A stretch of 64,000 nucleotides of DNA, from positions 10,816,057 to 10,880,056 of the forward strand of contig CM046845.1 of NCBI GenBank assembly GCA_025618425.1. The letters run 5' to 3'. The position numbers were made by a program, and so were the translations under genes. Below the pieces are notes generated by a model that had not been told where the DNA came from, ran no database searches, and was given only the letters and a program-made list of their open reading frames with translations. Source of the stretch: Heliocidaris tuberculata (taxonomy: Eukaryota; Echinodermata; Echinoidea; Camarodonta; Echinometridae). Positions 54,101-58,047 of the stretch are shown here, piece after piece (positions within the stretch are counted from its first letter, which is position 1; the number at the start of each line of letters is the position of its first letter).

Positions 54101-54595
54101 AAAGCAGTCCAAAGGGGGTTTTGCTCAGATTTTTAATGAATATTTAATACTTAGAATAGAATATCCTGGCATCCATGGGTTTTTAATTGGACAGCTTGAG
54201 ATAATTCTTTGCAGAGAAATTTGTTGCTAAATTTGTTGATAAATTGATGTTCATCAGATTTTAGGACCCCCCCCCCCCCCCTTATACAGTAGCAATTTGA
54301 CATTATAAAATGTTGCTTGTTCTTGGTCATATTTTTGTACTTTGAACAACAAATGTCCTGATGAATTTTAAATGACTTCAGTAAAGATAGACAAGACTTA
54401 GTTTTAATTTTGCTGTTGGGGTAATACCAGAGAAATGGATTATATCTTATAATGTCATGTATCTGTATTAATTTTCATCAACTGGTTCTGTTTCTTTGCA
54501 GGCTGTTTGAGTCTGTGGCTCGTAGCTGTATGCAGCAGAAAGGAAGCGCCCAGCCAGGCATGGCCAGGGATAATGCAGAAGCGCATGAAACCTAA
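8998..54595 (+). CDS. CNOT1: CNOT1, CCR4-NOT transcription complex subunit 1 (complete CDS, 47 coding exons)
   Basis: CNOT1 is the scaffold on which the cytoplasmic CCR4-NOT deadenylase assembles; the complex shortens poly(A) tails and represses translation. The exons (listed separately) join to 7,176 nt, 2,391 aa plus stop, in one frame, and every intron is GT-AG. The protein starts [13 protein letters not shown], nearly the human start, and is collinear with human CNOT1. By homology the domains are: N-terminal HEAT region (about 1-690); a low-complexity linker (about 690-826); the tristetraprolin/GW182-binding HEAT domain (about 827-990); a Thr/Pro-rich linker (991-1050); the MIF4G domain that binds CNOT7/8 (about 1070-1300); the CNOT9-binding three-helix domain (about 1380-1600); a connector; and the C-terminal NOT1 domain that binds CNOT2/CNOT3 (about 1830-2360). 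Introns run from 275 bp to 5.5 kb and are rich in repeats. Non-coding 5' exon(s) were not identified. Identity is certain; individual splice choices in the linker (exons 16-18) are less so. Confidence 0.97.
9927..10367. mobile_element. Non-autonomous DNA transposon, TIR CAGGGTTCTCCACT, TSD AACAG
   Basis: Left end cagggttctccact and right end agtggagaaccctg are inverted copies; both ends are flanked by AACAG (9922-9926 and 10368-10372). 441 bp, GC-rich inside with repeated gcccggacaaaa and gcaaatttgac. Termini look hAT-like (CAGGG...). No transposase ORF. In CNOT1 intron 1. Confidence 0.8.
11380..11760 (+). repeat. Dispersed repeat with nested palindromes, copy 1
   Basis: A roughly 380-bp unit also present as 13126-13378 (partial, +) and 59640-60010 (minus). 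Inside lie an outer inverted pair (tgtattaccgaacgtgt at 11408 with acacgttcggaaatacag at 11522) and an inner 14-15-bp hairpin (gttttcatacgcgt with acgcgtataaaaac). In CNOT1 intron 1. Confidence 0.85.
11970..12941. mobile_element. Non-autonomous DNA transposon, TIR CAGGCATGAAAA, TSD GTAATT
   Basis: Left end caggcatgaaaa and right end ttttcatgcctg are inverted; GTAATT flanks both sides (11964-11969 and 12942-12947). 972 bp. No transposase frame; short ORFs inside have no recognizable homology. In CNOT1 intron 1. Confidence 0.82.
13126..13378 (+). repeat. Dispersed nested-palindrome repeat, copy 2 (partial)
   Basis: Matches 11495-11745 in order (gttgtgtctttttcccatag, gggaccaaaacgccgcgtc, ggaaggggtt, gattttctgaaaagtgttc) but lacks the hairpin-bearing left part. 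Confidence 0.8.
13429..14014. mobile_element. TTAA-bounded element A (intron 1)
   Basis: Starts TTAAAGGG and ends CCCTTTAA, so both ends read TTAA then AGGG inward. 586 bp. TTAA is the duplication expected of piggyBac-like insertion; here it is also part of the palindrome, so assignment is tentative. Confidence 0.5.
14011..14439. mobile_element. TTAA-bounded element B, abutting element A (intron 1)
   Basis: Starts TTAACCCATAGCA and ends TGCTATGGGTTAA; it shares its left TTAA with element A. The interior resembles the reverse complement of 49829-50205 (agaaagagcaaaaat, ttgccaattt). Confidence 0.65.
14646..14750 (+). CDS. CNOT1: CNOT1 coding exon 2
   Basis: Residues 35-69, [18 protein letters not shown]...KDFYE. 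Acceptor tttcag, donor gtgagg, phase 0. Nearly identical to human [15 protein letters not shown]. The preceding intron (5.5 kb) is the largest in the gene. Confidence 0.97.
15066..15164 (+). CDS. CNOT1: CNOT1 coding exon 3
   Basis: Residues 70-102, [17 protein letters not shown]...LHQQK. Acceptor caacag, donor gtgagg, phase 0. Matches human QFLIQECVSLITKPNF. Confidence 0.97.
15265..15331 (+). repeat. 33-bp tandem duplication
   Basis: The segment gagtttgcctttttattc plus ataagaatgt occurs twice in a row in CNOT1 intron 3. Confidence 0.85.
15736..15859 (+). CDS. CNOT1: CNOT1 coding exon 4
   Basis: Residues 103-143 plus one base, [18 protein letters not shown]. Acceptor ttacag, donor g|gtaagt; leaves phase 1. 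Confidence 0.95.
15907..16380. mobile_element. TTAA-bounded element C (intron 4)
   Basis: Left end TTAAAGGTATT followed by acagtagtgg; the right end on the minus strand reads TTAAAGGTATTGTACAGCAGTGG. TTAA at both borders (15907-15910, 16377-16380). 474 bp. Confidence 0.7.
16528..16571 (-). ncRNA. Hammerhead-ribozyme-like motif
   Basis: Minus strand reads TTCTC-CTGATGA-C-GATCAG-agcata-CTGATC-GAAAC-GTC-GAGAA. This gives stem I (TTCTC/GAGAA, 5 bp), the CTGANGA core, stem II (6-7 bp) and the GAAA core with GTC at the expected cleavage position. Deviations: one extra C between CTGATGA and stem II, and a stem III collapsed to ACGT with no loop. Similar motifs are known from Penelope-like and retrozyme elements. 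Activity is not implied. Confidence 0.45.
17277..17333 (+). CDS. CNOT1: CNOT1 coding exon 5
   Basis: Residues 144-162, [19 protein letters not shown], matching human FIKQKLPDLLRSYIDA. A small 57-nt exon with phase 1 at both ends. Confidence 0.95.
17642..17788 (+). CDS. CNOT1: CNOT1 coding exon 6
   Basis: Residues 163-211, [19 protein letters not shown]...LKTLKK. Acceptor tgtag, donor gtcagt, phase 1 on both sides. A GAT-rich simple repeat begins just inside the following intron. Confidence 0.95.
17811..18075. repeat. (GAT)n-rich then GAA/GGA-rich simple repeat
   Basis: TGATGA-type repeats (17811-17990) followed by AG-rich sequence just inside CNOT1 intron 6. Asp-rich and Glu-rich ORFs across the exon border are artefacts. 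Confidence 0.85.
18855..19250 (+). repeat. Dispersed repeat, related inverted copy at 37790-38255
   Basis: attgcattgtgaaagaaactgtctggaagc resembles the minus strand of 38196-38250 (actgtgaaagaaattgtct), and further shared blocks follow in order (cagtgcacatat-like, tcaccttt/aattcaac). A diverged pair in introns 6 and 24. Confidence 0.5.
20803..20915 (+). CDS. CNOT1: CNOT1 coding exon 7
   Basis: Residues 212-249, [19 protein letters not shown]...IPKGV, matching human [21 protein letters not shown]. Ends in phase 0 (gtaagt). Confidence 0.96.
21330..21512 (+). CDS. CNOT1: CNOT1 coding exon 8
   Basis: Residues 250-310, [18 protein letters not shown]...IDNLPLQ; human equivalent MESSLADFMQEVGYGFCAS. 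Acceptor accag, donor gtgagc, phase 0. Confidence 0.97.
21843..22121 (+). CDS. CNOT1: CNOT1 coding exon 9
   Basis: Residues 311-403, [17 protein letters not shown]...KNFEGQ; the longest exon (279 nt), phase 0 on both sides. Matches human SGIWSDGKDKSDGAQ and INFKEVxxELDHxGF. Its third-codon positions are more GC-rich than the surrounding introns. Confidence 0.97.
22186..22316 (+). repeat. 68-bp tandem duplication
   Basis: agaaaagaagtaattatctg with gttaaatggaaa and a gattgaaggta-type end occurs at 22186 and again at 22254 in CNOT1 intron 9. Confidence 0.8.
22681..22808 (+). CDS. CNOT1: CNOT1 coding exon 10
   Basis: Residues 404-445 plus two bases, [20 protein letters not shown]...RKIAT. Acceptor tgtag, donor tg|gtaagc, leaving phase 2. 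Confidence 0.97.
22908..23928. mobile_element. Foldback/MITE-like element, TIR GGGTTGTTTCATCAAA
   Basis: Left terminus gggttgtttcatcaaa and right terminus tttgatgaaacaaccc are perfect inverted copies about 1.0 kb apart; subterminal cgtcataacgacaag and cgacaagagttatgac also correspond. No ORF of note. In CNOT1 intron 10. Confidence 0.75.
24205..24890 (+). repeat. Satellite-like tandem array, about 5 units of 130-170 bp
   Basis: Units begin near 24208, 24354, 24518, 24688 and 24817 with cttctac.c.gaattttgaa, then aaattatttatgctaattta, tcttcttcctcatttattga and gactttcatgaggttcattg. In CNOT1 intron 10. Confidence 0.85.
25604..25818. mobile_element. Inverted-repeat element, ends GTGGACAACTC
   Basis: gtggacaactcccccatt at the left and aatgggagagttgtccac at the right are inverted with one mismatch in 18. 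215 bp, intron 10. Confidence 0.6.
26229..26468. mobile_element. Foldback element, ends TGGGTGAxTTCAAGT
   Basis: Left tgggtgaattcaagtcggtg and right accgaacttgaaatcaccca are inverted, with adjacent GGTGTT/AACACC simple repeats also inverted. 240 bp, ending about 150 bp before exon 11. Confidence 0.7.
26620..26752 (+). CDS. CNOT1: CNOT1 coding exon 11
   Basis: Residues 446-490, [20 protein letters not shown]...LLQVQ preceded by the split Trp codon. Contains [16 protein letters not shown], nearly identical to human. Confidence 0.97.
27100..27207 (+). CDS. CNOT1: CNOT1 coding exon 12
   Basis: Residues 491-526, [20 protein letters not shown]...YAWHGQ. Phase 0 on both sides; [12 protein letters not shown] is invariant with human. 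Confidence 0.97.
27412..27535. repeat. CT-rich simple repeat
   Basis: Degenerate (TC)n within CNOT1 intron 12. Confidence 0.85.
27619..27858 (+). CDS. CNOT1: CNOT1 coding exon 13
   Basis: Residues 527-606, [19 protein letters not shown]...DKIREHG. Contains [14 protein letters not shown] and [11 protein letters not shown] as in human. Donor GGA|gtaaga, phase 0. Confidence 0.97.
28545..28708 (+). CDS. CNOT1: CNOT1 coding exon 14 (tandem NAGNAG acceptor)
   Basis: Residues 607-660 plus two bases, [19 protein letters not shown]...LQACV. The acceptor reads tagcag; use of the first AG (exon start 28542) would add one Gln before Glu607. The second was chosen because human reads REHG-EPFIQ with no extra residue. 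Confidence 0.93.
28833..29434. mobile_element. TTAA-bounded long-arm foldback, element D (intron 14)
   Basis: Starts TTAAAGGAGAATGAAACCCC and ends GGGGTTTCATTCTCCTTTAA. Arms of about 180 bp pair along their length (gcagaaaaatc with gatttttctgc; gcataatgag with ctcattatgc). 602 bp. Confidence 0.8.
30090..30192. repeat. (ACT/ACC)n trinucleotide repeat
   Basis: Runs of ctactaccacta-type units in CNOT1 intron 14, about 100 bp before exon 15. Val-rich and Gly/Ser-rich ORFs are artefacts. Confidence 0.9.
30297..30432 (+). CDS. CNOT1: CNOT1 coding exon 15
   Basis: Residues 661-706 (first Ser codon split with exon 14), [20 protein letters not shown]...GPGTP; the end of the N-terminal HEAT region passing into a Pro-rich linker (human RQPPPGVMPKG). 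Acceptor gatcag, donor gtaaga. Confidence 0.95.
30908..31181 (+). CDS. CNOT1: CNOT1 coding exon 16 (low-complexity GSTM repeat)
   Basis: Residues 707-797 plus one base. Begins [15 protein letters not shown]; residues about 717-743 are a tandem Gly-Ser-Thr-Met repeat encoded by imperfect 12-nt units (about 30938-31018). The later part, [18 protein letters not shown], aligns with human TPQSPAKAFPPLSTPNQ. Disordered linker. Donor c|gtaagg, phase 1. Confidence 0.92.
31606..31617 (+). CDS. CNOT1: CNOT1 candidate 12-nt microexon (exon 17)
   Basis: Twelve bases between a pyrimidine-rich tract ending gattag and donor gtaagc, phase 1 at both ends, coding P-S-K within H-PPSKE-SS. Inclusion or skipping both keep frame with exon 18, so it may be an alternative exon in the disordered linker. 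Called from splice signals only; human offers no clear counterpart. Confidence 0.6.
31770..31844 (+). CDS. CNOT1: CNOT1 coding exon 18
   Basis: Residues 802-826, [19 protein letters not shown]...IRP. Acceptor caccag, donor g|gtatag, phase 1 on both sides. Linker sequence with no firm human match; supported by open frame, splice sites and phase compatibility with exon 19. Confidence 0.75.
33010..33185 (+). CDS. CNOT1: CNOT1 coding exon 19
   Basis: Residues 827-885, [20 protein letters not shown]...TRER; human [26 protein letters not shown]. Start of the tristetraprolin-binding HEAT domain. Phase 0 at the end. Confidence 0.97.
33808..33932 (+). CDS. CNOT1: CNOT1 coding exon 20
   Basis: Residues 886-926 plus two bases, [20 protein letters not shown]...GLVT; human [20 protein letters not shown]. 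Confidence 0.97.
34476..34665 (+). CDS. CNOT1: CNOT1 coding exon 21
   Basis: Residues 927-990, [20 protein letters not shown]...PEHLIE; last part of the TTP-binding domain. Acceptor tgtag, donor gtaagg, phase 0. Confidence 0.97.
35731..35910 (+). CDS. CNOT1: CNOT1 coding exon 22 (Thr/Pro-rich linker)
   Basis: Residues 991-1050. Begins [13 protein letters not shown] (human YIEYGQQSRDPPV) and continues as a Thr/Pro/Val-rich linker, like the TTSTTTTVAKTVTVT stretch in human. Phase 0 on both sides. Confidence 0.95.
36125..36164. repeat. (TA)n microsatellite
   Basis: AT dinucleotide run in CNOT1 intron 22. Confidence 0.9.
36387..36471. other. About 30-bp-stem hairpin resembling a miRNA precursor or small MITE
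   Basis: atatcagctgttcagagccag plus aagggcattaa pairs with ttaacgcccttctggctcc plus aaacagacgatat across a roughly 20-nt loop. In CNOT1 intron 22, same strand as the gene. Could be a tiny foldback element rather than an RNA gene. Confidence 0.4.
36563..36703 (+). CDS. CNOT1: CNOT1 coding exon 23
   Basis: Residues 1051-1097, [20 protein letters not shown]...LVQK; human [15 protein letters not shown] and [12 protein letters not shown]. Entry into the MIF4G domain. Confidence 0.97.
37248..37427 (+). CDS. CNOT1: CNOT1 coding exon 24 (MIF4G)
   Basis: Residues 1098-1157, [20 protein letters not shown]...TYRNIG. Part of the MIF4G domain that docks CNOT7/8 (human [22 protein letters not shown]). 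Phase 0. Confidence 0.96.
37513..37660. repeat. Dispersed TTGCGATTGAT repeat, copy 1
   Basis: attgatcctaatcaatcgcaa, tccaatcaatcgcaaattt, gtttagatttgcgattgata, atggatcgcaact. Relatives at 42905-43060 and 44990-45138; all lie in CNOT1 introns. Confidence 0.65.
37790..38255 (-). repeat. Dispersed repeat, inverted relative of 18855-19250
   Basis: See 18855-19250. Contains the tandem gccgcatgccgcattcatgc near 38052. CNOT1 intron 24. Confidence 0.45.
38564..38680 (+). CDS. CNOT1: CNOT1 coding exon 25 (MIF4G)
   Basis: Residues 1158-1196, [20 protein letters not shown]...ILQV. [16 protein letters not shown] and LAKNKPIL are as in human. Confidence 0.97.
39280..39525 (+). CDS. CNOT1: CNOT1 coding exon 26 (MIF4G)
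   Basis: Residues 1197-1278, [20 protein letters not shown]...NITMD. Contains the invariant [19 protein letters not shown] block of the MIF4G domain. Phase 0. Confidence 0.98.
40068..40269 (+). CDS. CNOT1: CNOT1 coding exon 27
   Basis: Residues 1279-1345 plus one base. [14 protein letters not shown] matches human ELKPGNLLKDKDRL; the rest is a Gly/Pro-rich linker that differs from human. Donor g|gtaagt. The following 275-bp intron is the shortest in the gene. Confidence 0.93.
40545..40681 (+). CDS. CNOT1: CNOT1 coding exon 28
   Basis: Residues 1346-1391, [20 protein letters not shown]...[19 protein letters not shown] aligns with human PQYSYHDINVYSLAGLAP at the start of the CNOT9-binding domain. 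Confidence 0.95.
41218..41358 (+). CDS. CNOT1: CNOT1 coding exon 29 (CNOT9-binding domain)
   Basis: Residues 1392-1438, [20 protein letters not shown]...QIVKK; contains [17 protein letters not shown], identical to human. Confidence 0.98.
41773..41928 (+). CDS. CNOT1: CNOT1 coding exon 30 (CNOT9-binding domain)
   Basis: Residues 1439-1490, [20 protein letters not shown]...IAALK; human [27 protein letters not shown]. Phase 0. Confidence 0.97.
42368..42613 (+). CDS. CNOT1: CNOT1 coding exon 31 (CNOT9-binding domain)
   Basis: Residues 1491-1572, [20 protein letters not shown]...QIRLK. Contains ELACCFIQK and [20 protein letters not shown] as in human. An AAT simple repeat follows the donor. Confidence 0.98.
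42905..43062. repeat. Dispersed TTGCGATTGAT repeat, copy 2
   Basis: cttgtgattgatcc, ctctaatcagtcacaa, tagttgcgattgttattgat, ttggatcaatag, then gaggcccagt, in the same order as copies 1 and 3. CNOT1 intron 31. Confidence 0.6.
43375..43494 (+). CDS. CNOT1: CNOT1 coding exon 32
   Basis: Residues 1573-1612, [20 protein letters not shown]...KLTQ; human [24 protein letters not shown]. Start of the connector region. Confidence 0.97.
43990..44178 (+). CDS. CNOT1: CNOT1 coding exon 33
   Basis: Residues 1613-1675, [20 protein letters not shown]...ACLQK; human [20 protein letters not shown]. Phase 0. Confidence 0.96.
44794..44942 (+). CDS. CNOT1: CNOT1 coding exon 34
   Basis: Residues 1676-1724 plus two bases, [20 protein letters not shown]...KQVT. 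LRYRxxHxLVLKxLQDxRAYG matches human. Confidence 0.96.
44990..45138. repeat. Dispersed TTGCGATTGAT repeat, copy 3
   Basis: aatcaatcgcaagttctcca, gagttgcgattgatattgaa, tagatcaattgcaact, then gcggcccagt. CNOT1 intron 34. Confidence 0.65.
45525..45633 (+). CDS. CNOT1: CNOT1 coding exon 35
   Basis: Residues 1725-1761, [20 protein letters not shown]...MHIAT after a split Arg codon; human [26 protein letters not shown]. Confidence 0.95.
45706..45851. mobile_element. Foldback element, ends CATTTCATAAAACTTGTTAT
   Basis: Left catttcataaaacttgttat and right ataacaagttttatgaaaca are inverted; 146 bp in CNOT1 intron 35. Poly-C lies just upstream. Confidence 0.75.
46399..46565 (+). CDS. CNOT1: CNOT1 coding exon 36
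   Basis: Residues 1762-1816 plus two bases, [20 protein letters not shown]...NPPEG; human [19 protein letters not shown]. Confidence 0.96.
47066..47300 (+). CDS. CNOT1: CNOT1 coding exon 37 (NOT1 domain start)
   Basis: Residues 1817-1895, [20 protein letters not shown]...AFVNQ. Contains MMHSGISQA and [19 protein letters not shown], diagnostic of the C-terminal NOT1 domain that binds CNOT2/CNOT3. Confidence 0.98.
47556..47792 (+). CDS. CNOT1: CNOT1 coding exon 38 (NOT1 domain)
   Basis: Residues 1896-1974, [20 protein letters not shown]...NLLNK; nearly identical to human, including [16 protein letters not shown]. Phase 0. Confidence 0.98.
48268..48431 (+). CDS. CNOT1: CNOT1 coding exon 39 (NOT1 domain)
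   Basis: Residues 1975-2028 plus two bases, [20 protein letters not shown]...VMSAF. Donor tg|gtaagt. Confidence 0.97.
49003..49120 (+). CDS. CNOT1: CNOT1 coding exon 40 (NOT1 domain)
   Basis: Residues 2029-2068, starting with a split Cys codon; [20 protein letters not shown]...LPQQK. Human [22 protein letters not shown]. Confidence 0.97.
49606..49707 (+). CDS. CNOT1: CNOT1 coding exon 41 (NOT1 domain)
   Basis: Residues 2069-2102, [20 protein letters not shown]...LLYK; human [22 protein letters not shown]. Phase 0. Confidence 0.97.
49829..50205. mobile_element. TTAA-bounded element E (intron 41)
   Basis: Starts TTAACCCTTTCGAGACA and ends TGTCCTGAAAGGGTTAA. 377 bp. Interior related to element B in the opposite orientation. 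Confidence 0.72.
50759..50932 (+). CDS. CNOT1: CNOT1 coding exon 42 (NOT1 domain)
   Basis: Residues 2103-2160, [20 protein letters not shown]...PNLK. Apart from one Met/Leu change (IQMRN) this is the human sequence, including [19 protein letters not shown]; the best conserved exon in the window. Confidence 0.99.
51106..51545 (+). repeat. Minisatellite, about 2.8 copies of 157 bp
   Basis: Units starting gaatgcctgatattgcttca near 51107, 51262 and 51420 are nearly identical, separated by catccccta-tgc-ctaggggatg, itself a hairpin. CNOT1 intron 42. Confidence 0.9.
51667..51750 (+). CDS. CNOT1: CNOT1 coding exon 43 (NOT1 domain)
   Basis: Residues 2161-2188, [20 protein letters not shown]...SFKK; human [22 protein letters not shown]. 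Donor gtcagt, phase 0. Confidence 0.96.
52221..52357. mobile_element. Inverted-repeat element, ends ACACAAAGGT
   Basis: Left acacaaaggtatgcagtcaa and right ttgattgcaaacctttgtgt are inverted with small differences. 137 bp, CNOT1 intron 43. Confidence 0.65.
52472..52721 (+). CDS. CNOT1: CNOT1 coding exon 44 (NOT1 domain)
   Basis: Residues 2189-2271 plus one base, [20 protein letters not shown]...[18 protein letters not shown] is invariant with human. Confidence 0.98.
53200..53332 (+). CDS. CNOT1: CNOT1 coding exon 45 (NOT1 domain)
   Basis: Residues 2272-2315, split Gly then [20 protein letters not shown]...EQIT. Essentially identical to human. Confidence 0.98.
53874..54008 (+). CDS. CNOT1: CNOT1 coding exon 46 (NOT1 domain)
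   Basis: Residues 2316-2360, split Arg then [20 protein letters not shown]...PEIK. Human [24 protein letters not shown]. Confidence 0.98.
54502..54595 (+). CDS. CNOT1: CNOT1 terminal coding exon 47
   Basis: Residues 2361-2391 and stop. The split Lys codon is followed by [20 protein letters not shown] and a divergent tail ending AEAHET; TAA at 54593-54595. Human LFQSVARSCMGQKQAQQ. Confidence 0.97.
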
Positions 54596-56824
54596 ACAAT
54601 TCCCTCAAACAGTAAAACCGGATAAAAAAATTGGAAGACACTGTTGTGACTTTATCAAAACCTTACCATGACGGCACAGATGCATCTCACCCATCTTCCA
54701 GTGAAAGTCCCATGTGGCATGCTGAGCCAAACCTCAAATACTTCATTGATGACCACTATATCAAAGCCATTAAGAATGTTACAAGGCCATCGAGAAAAGG
54801 AGATCTCTTGTTTGTATCTGGAGCTCATCGATAAGTTTTTTATTATGTTTATATCTTAATATCAAAAGCATTTTGTAATGCCCAGAAATAACAAAACAGT
54901 ACAGGGTTTTAGCCCATCTGAGTGTGTATTGCTGTTCAAAATCCAAAGATTAGTCATTTTTTTACGTTATCTCTGTCCACCGTGAAGCTGAAAACACCAT
55001 GTTTACTCACATATACAGAGTCCTGTAAACTAATGGATAGATGCTGAGATTTCATGTACAAAATATGGATTTACACCAATAATGCAAAGTTTGTACTGTT
55101 TATTTGATGTAATTACTGCACAAGTTATAAGTATTTTCATGTACACAATCTCGTTTGATGTTTAATGATATGATCATGGAAACAGAACATTCAGATGTTG
55201 TCTTGATCCCACAAATTCTTATAATGCAATTGCTAAATAAGTGAAAAAGCACTTGCTCGACTCTACTCCATAGACTCTGTCCTGATATGGTACTCCTATG
55301 CAGTTTACACTATACATGCTAATGACAAAAAGAATGACCAGGTTCCACTGAAACTGTCAGAAATGAACAAATTTTCATTCATCATGGAAGAAGTTTATCA
55401 TTACACTATAGAGTACCGAAGTGCTGCAGTCATATTCACTGGTCGTCCGGGATACTGGTTCCAAACATCAGAGCCCACGCATGAGGTTCACCACAAAATC
55501 ATTCACGCAGCAGGCTGGAGCAGGGCAAATACAGTGTTTGGTGCCGGTGTGATAACCACGCCATTGTTTAGCACAAAATTGTTTGGAACCAGCAACCTTG
55601 ACAACTTGGCCGTTATGACGTCATACTTCAGTGCTCTATATTCCTAGACTGCGAATAGCGTTATAGTCATCGTCTCCTAGCATAGAGTCGTCACTTTCAA
55701 ATAACGTGTGTAAAGTTGTGCCTTATTTGTTACCATATTTGTAATAAGTACATATAATTCTCAATTACTAACTTATAAAAAAATACCCTGCAGAGACACC
55801 AATACCAATGTGCTCCTGTTCTTTATGGATACAAGAATGACGGTTTGTTCAAAGGAATGGATAATTACTTTGTTGTGTAAAGGAGCATTACATCTTTATT
55901 TCTGTTCACAATGGAGACGGGTTTGTCAAATTTGAGTCAATACAGAATAAGCGATGATTCTTCACTTTTCTTTTCATGAGAATGTCATTTTCAATAATTG
56001 TCTGCTCACTCGTAATCATTACTCCAGCTCTGTTCCTATAACATCACTGTGAAAACTGGACTAAAGTTGGTACACTTGCGAATACCAGCCATTGAGTGTT
56101 TTCGATATCGGTCGATTATTTTTCAAAGCACATGTTTCAAGCATGATGATTCTCAATCATTCTGCTGTAATTCAGATCAAAGTAATCATGGCTTGTTTCC
56201 ACTGTGTATGTATCTGTTTCATGACACCTCTCTAGCATTATTTATTGACTTGTTGCAGCCATATGTTTTGTGTCAACCCAGAGCAGGTCATTGGCTTCAG
56301 CTGTGCTGGTCAATGAACAGTAAATGTTGACACCAATACATTTGAATACAGCACTCGATTACACCTTTAAGTTGTAACGTGCTGTGAAAGGGTGTCTCGT
56401 TCTCTCTATGTCCTCCTTGTGCAGCACTTCAACTCTTGATCCTTTAAAAAAAAAAAAGAAGACTCTTGTATGAAATTATGAATCACTGGAAGAAGTACAT
56501 GTATGTATTTATCAGATATGCATTGACCCAATTTTCTTGTAATTGTCAACCCCCTCCCTCACGGATTCTTGTAAATTGGACCTGTAGAATATGGCTAGGT
56601 ATAATATTTCTGCACGGAGTATCAATGTATTCATGATGCTCAAAAATGGAAAGGTGCAAATTGAATATGTTATTCTTTTTTTATTACCTCTCAGCAATAT
56701 TAACTATTTCCATTTATTTGGAGTACCCATTTAATACTTAACATGAAGACTTTATGCACTTGAGCCAAAAGATACAAGCCAACACTCGACTGAGTGAAAG
56801 AGAAAAAAAAAATGGATTGGGAAG

Positions 56825-56830
56825 AATAAA
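56825..56830 (+). terminator. Candidate CNOT1 polyadenylation signal (proximal)
   Basis: AATAAA within gaagaataaaacc, the first canonical hexamer I found after the CNOT1 stop codon. Cleavage would be about 10-30 nt downstream. Confidence 0.4.
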
Positions 56831-56959
56831 ACCTATGCTCTATATATTCACACTTGTGCATTACCAAGATTGTATATAATAATATGTATGTAGTCTGCAT
56901 TCAGGAAAGAAGAAAAAAACTGGTCCAGTTTTGAAAGATCAGAGGCACTCATCCGGCCG

Positions 56960-57075
56960 AGTTGGTGTCTGGCGCAGTGGTAGTGTATCACAATGTACTT
57001 CCATCGTGGAAATAGTAGTAGTTAGACTGTGTTATCGGGAACCAATTCGGCTGGATGAGAGGCCATAGGTTTGAG
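56960..57075 (+). mobile_element. Possible tRNA-derived SINE fragment
   Basis: TGGCGCAGTGG (from 56970) fits the pol III A-box consensus and ggtttgagcc (57068) resembles a B box, but spacing of about 90 bp is long and no cloverleaf was found. Confidence 0.3.
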
Positions 57076-57213
57076 CCATTATTTGTAATTATTTGTAGTT
57101 AGCTGTGGTGAGTATTGATGTGAAGAAGCTATTAATGCGAGGAATGGTGATGAAAAATGTAATTAGGAAATGCTTGTACCGATGTCTTATCTGTCTTTTC
57201 TGCAAATATTTGA

Positions 57214-57219
57214 AATAAA
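57214..57219 (+). terminator. Candidate CNOT1 polyadenylation signal (distal)
   Basis: AATAAA within tgaaataaaaatg, followed by TG/T-rich sequence (ttttgttgtattttctgtgttgg, about 57262-57285) resembling a downstream element. A better context than the proximal site. Confidence 0.4.
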
Positions 57220-57552
57220 AATGAAGGCATGTATATGAAACATGTAAAAGAAATTTCGGCATTTTGTTGTATTTTCTGTGTTGGATCTTACAAAGTTAAC
57301 ACACTTTCGTACCTTTTGCCATTGACGAACTGTTTGGGCTTGCCCCAGGTATGTGACAAACGAAAGTAAAATGAAGTACAGGTATGTTATTTTAATCCTC
57401 TTTTAGGTTAGTGAACCAGAAAGGGAAGTAAAATGGAGTACACGAATGTGTTTTTCCAATTTTTGTTAGCTCTTATTTTTGCGAGCTCTTCTTGACTCCT
57501 ACTTCCCTTTCCTGTTTTCCTTTTCAACATCCTTCTTTGTCTTCTACGTAAA

Positions 57553-58047
57553 GATCATGTTAAAAAGTGTTGAGGTACATGTTCTGCCTGACATTTGTGA
57601 AACTCATGTCATTGACTTCTGATTTGGTATGTTTTAAGTCATACAGGAAAATTTCAAGAAAGAGACTGTGGAGCATTTTCTGACAAATCCAGAACATTTC
57701 TAGGGGCTACTAAAACATTTAATGCTGTCATATTGCATTTCTCCTCACACCAGGGCCCCGTTGCATAAAACTTACCATTAACGGTAACTTTGCCATCAAT
57801 GGTAACTCCCATGGAAACCTTGATTTTGATTGGCTGTTGAGTGATGTTACCATGGAGAAATGCAATATGACAGCATTAAATGTTTTAGTAGCCCCTAGAA
57901 ATGTTCTGGATTTGTCAGAAAATGCTCCACAGTCTCTTTCTTGAAATTTTCCTGTATGACTTAAAACATACCAAATCAGAAGTCAATGACATGAGAGTTT
58001 CACAAATGTCAGGCAGAACATGTACCTCAACACTTTTTAACATGATC
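57553..58047. repeat. Near-perfect 192/194-bp inverted repeat between CNOT1 and SPIDR
   Basis: Left arm 57553-57744 and right arm 57854-58047 are reverse complements, with a 2-nt indel (aactcatg versus aactctcatg) the only difference I saw. The 109-bp loop starts tcacaccagggccccgttgc and has its own gttaccatt-type repeats. Confidence 0.92.

Larger units (their letters stand above)
54596..57235 (+). other. CNOT1: CNOT1 3' UTR and downstream (extent tentative)
   Basis: No splice donor or further homology follows the stop. I saw no AATAAA or ATTAAA before 56825; canonical AATAAA hexamers occur at 56825-56830 and 57214-57219, so the 3' UTR may be about 2.3-2.6 kb. It contains a 13-bp perfect inverted repeat (55455-55467 with 55580-55592) and an unexplained 94-codon ORF (55363-55647). 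Confidence 0.5.

Noticed and set aside
8998..54595. Intronic H/ACA or C/D snoRNAs in CNOT1 (known in human CNOT1 introns)
   Set aside because: I could not identify convincing box motifs and paired stems by eye; a covariance or snoRNA search would be needed.
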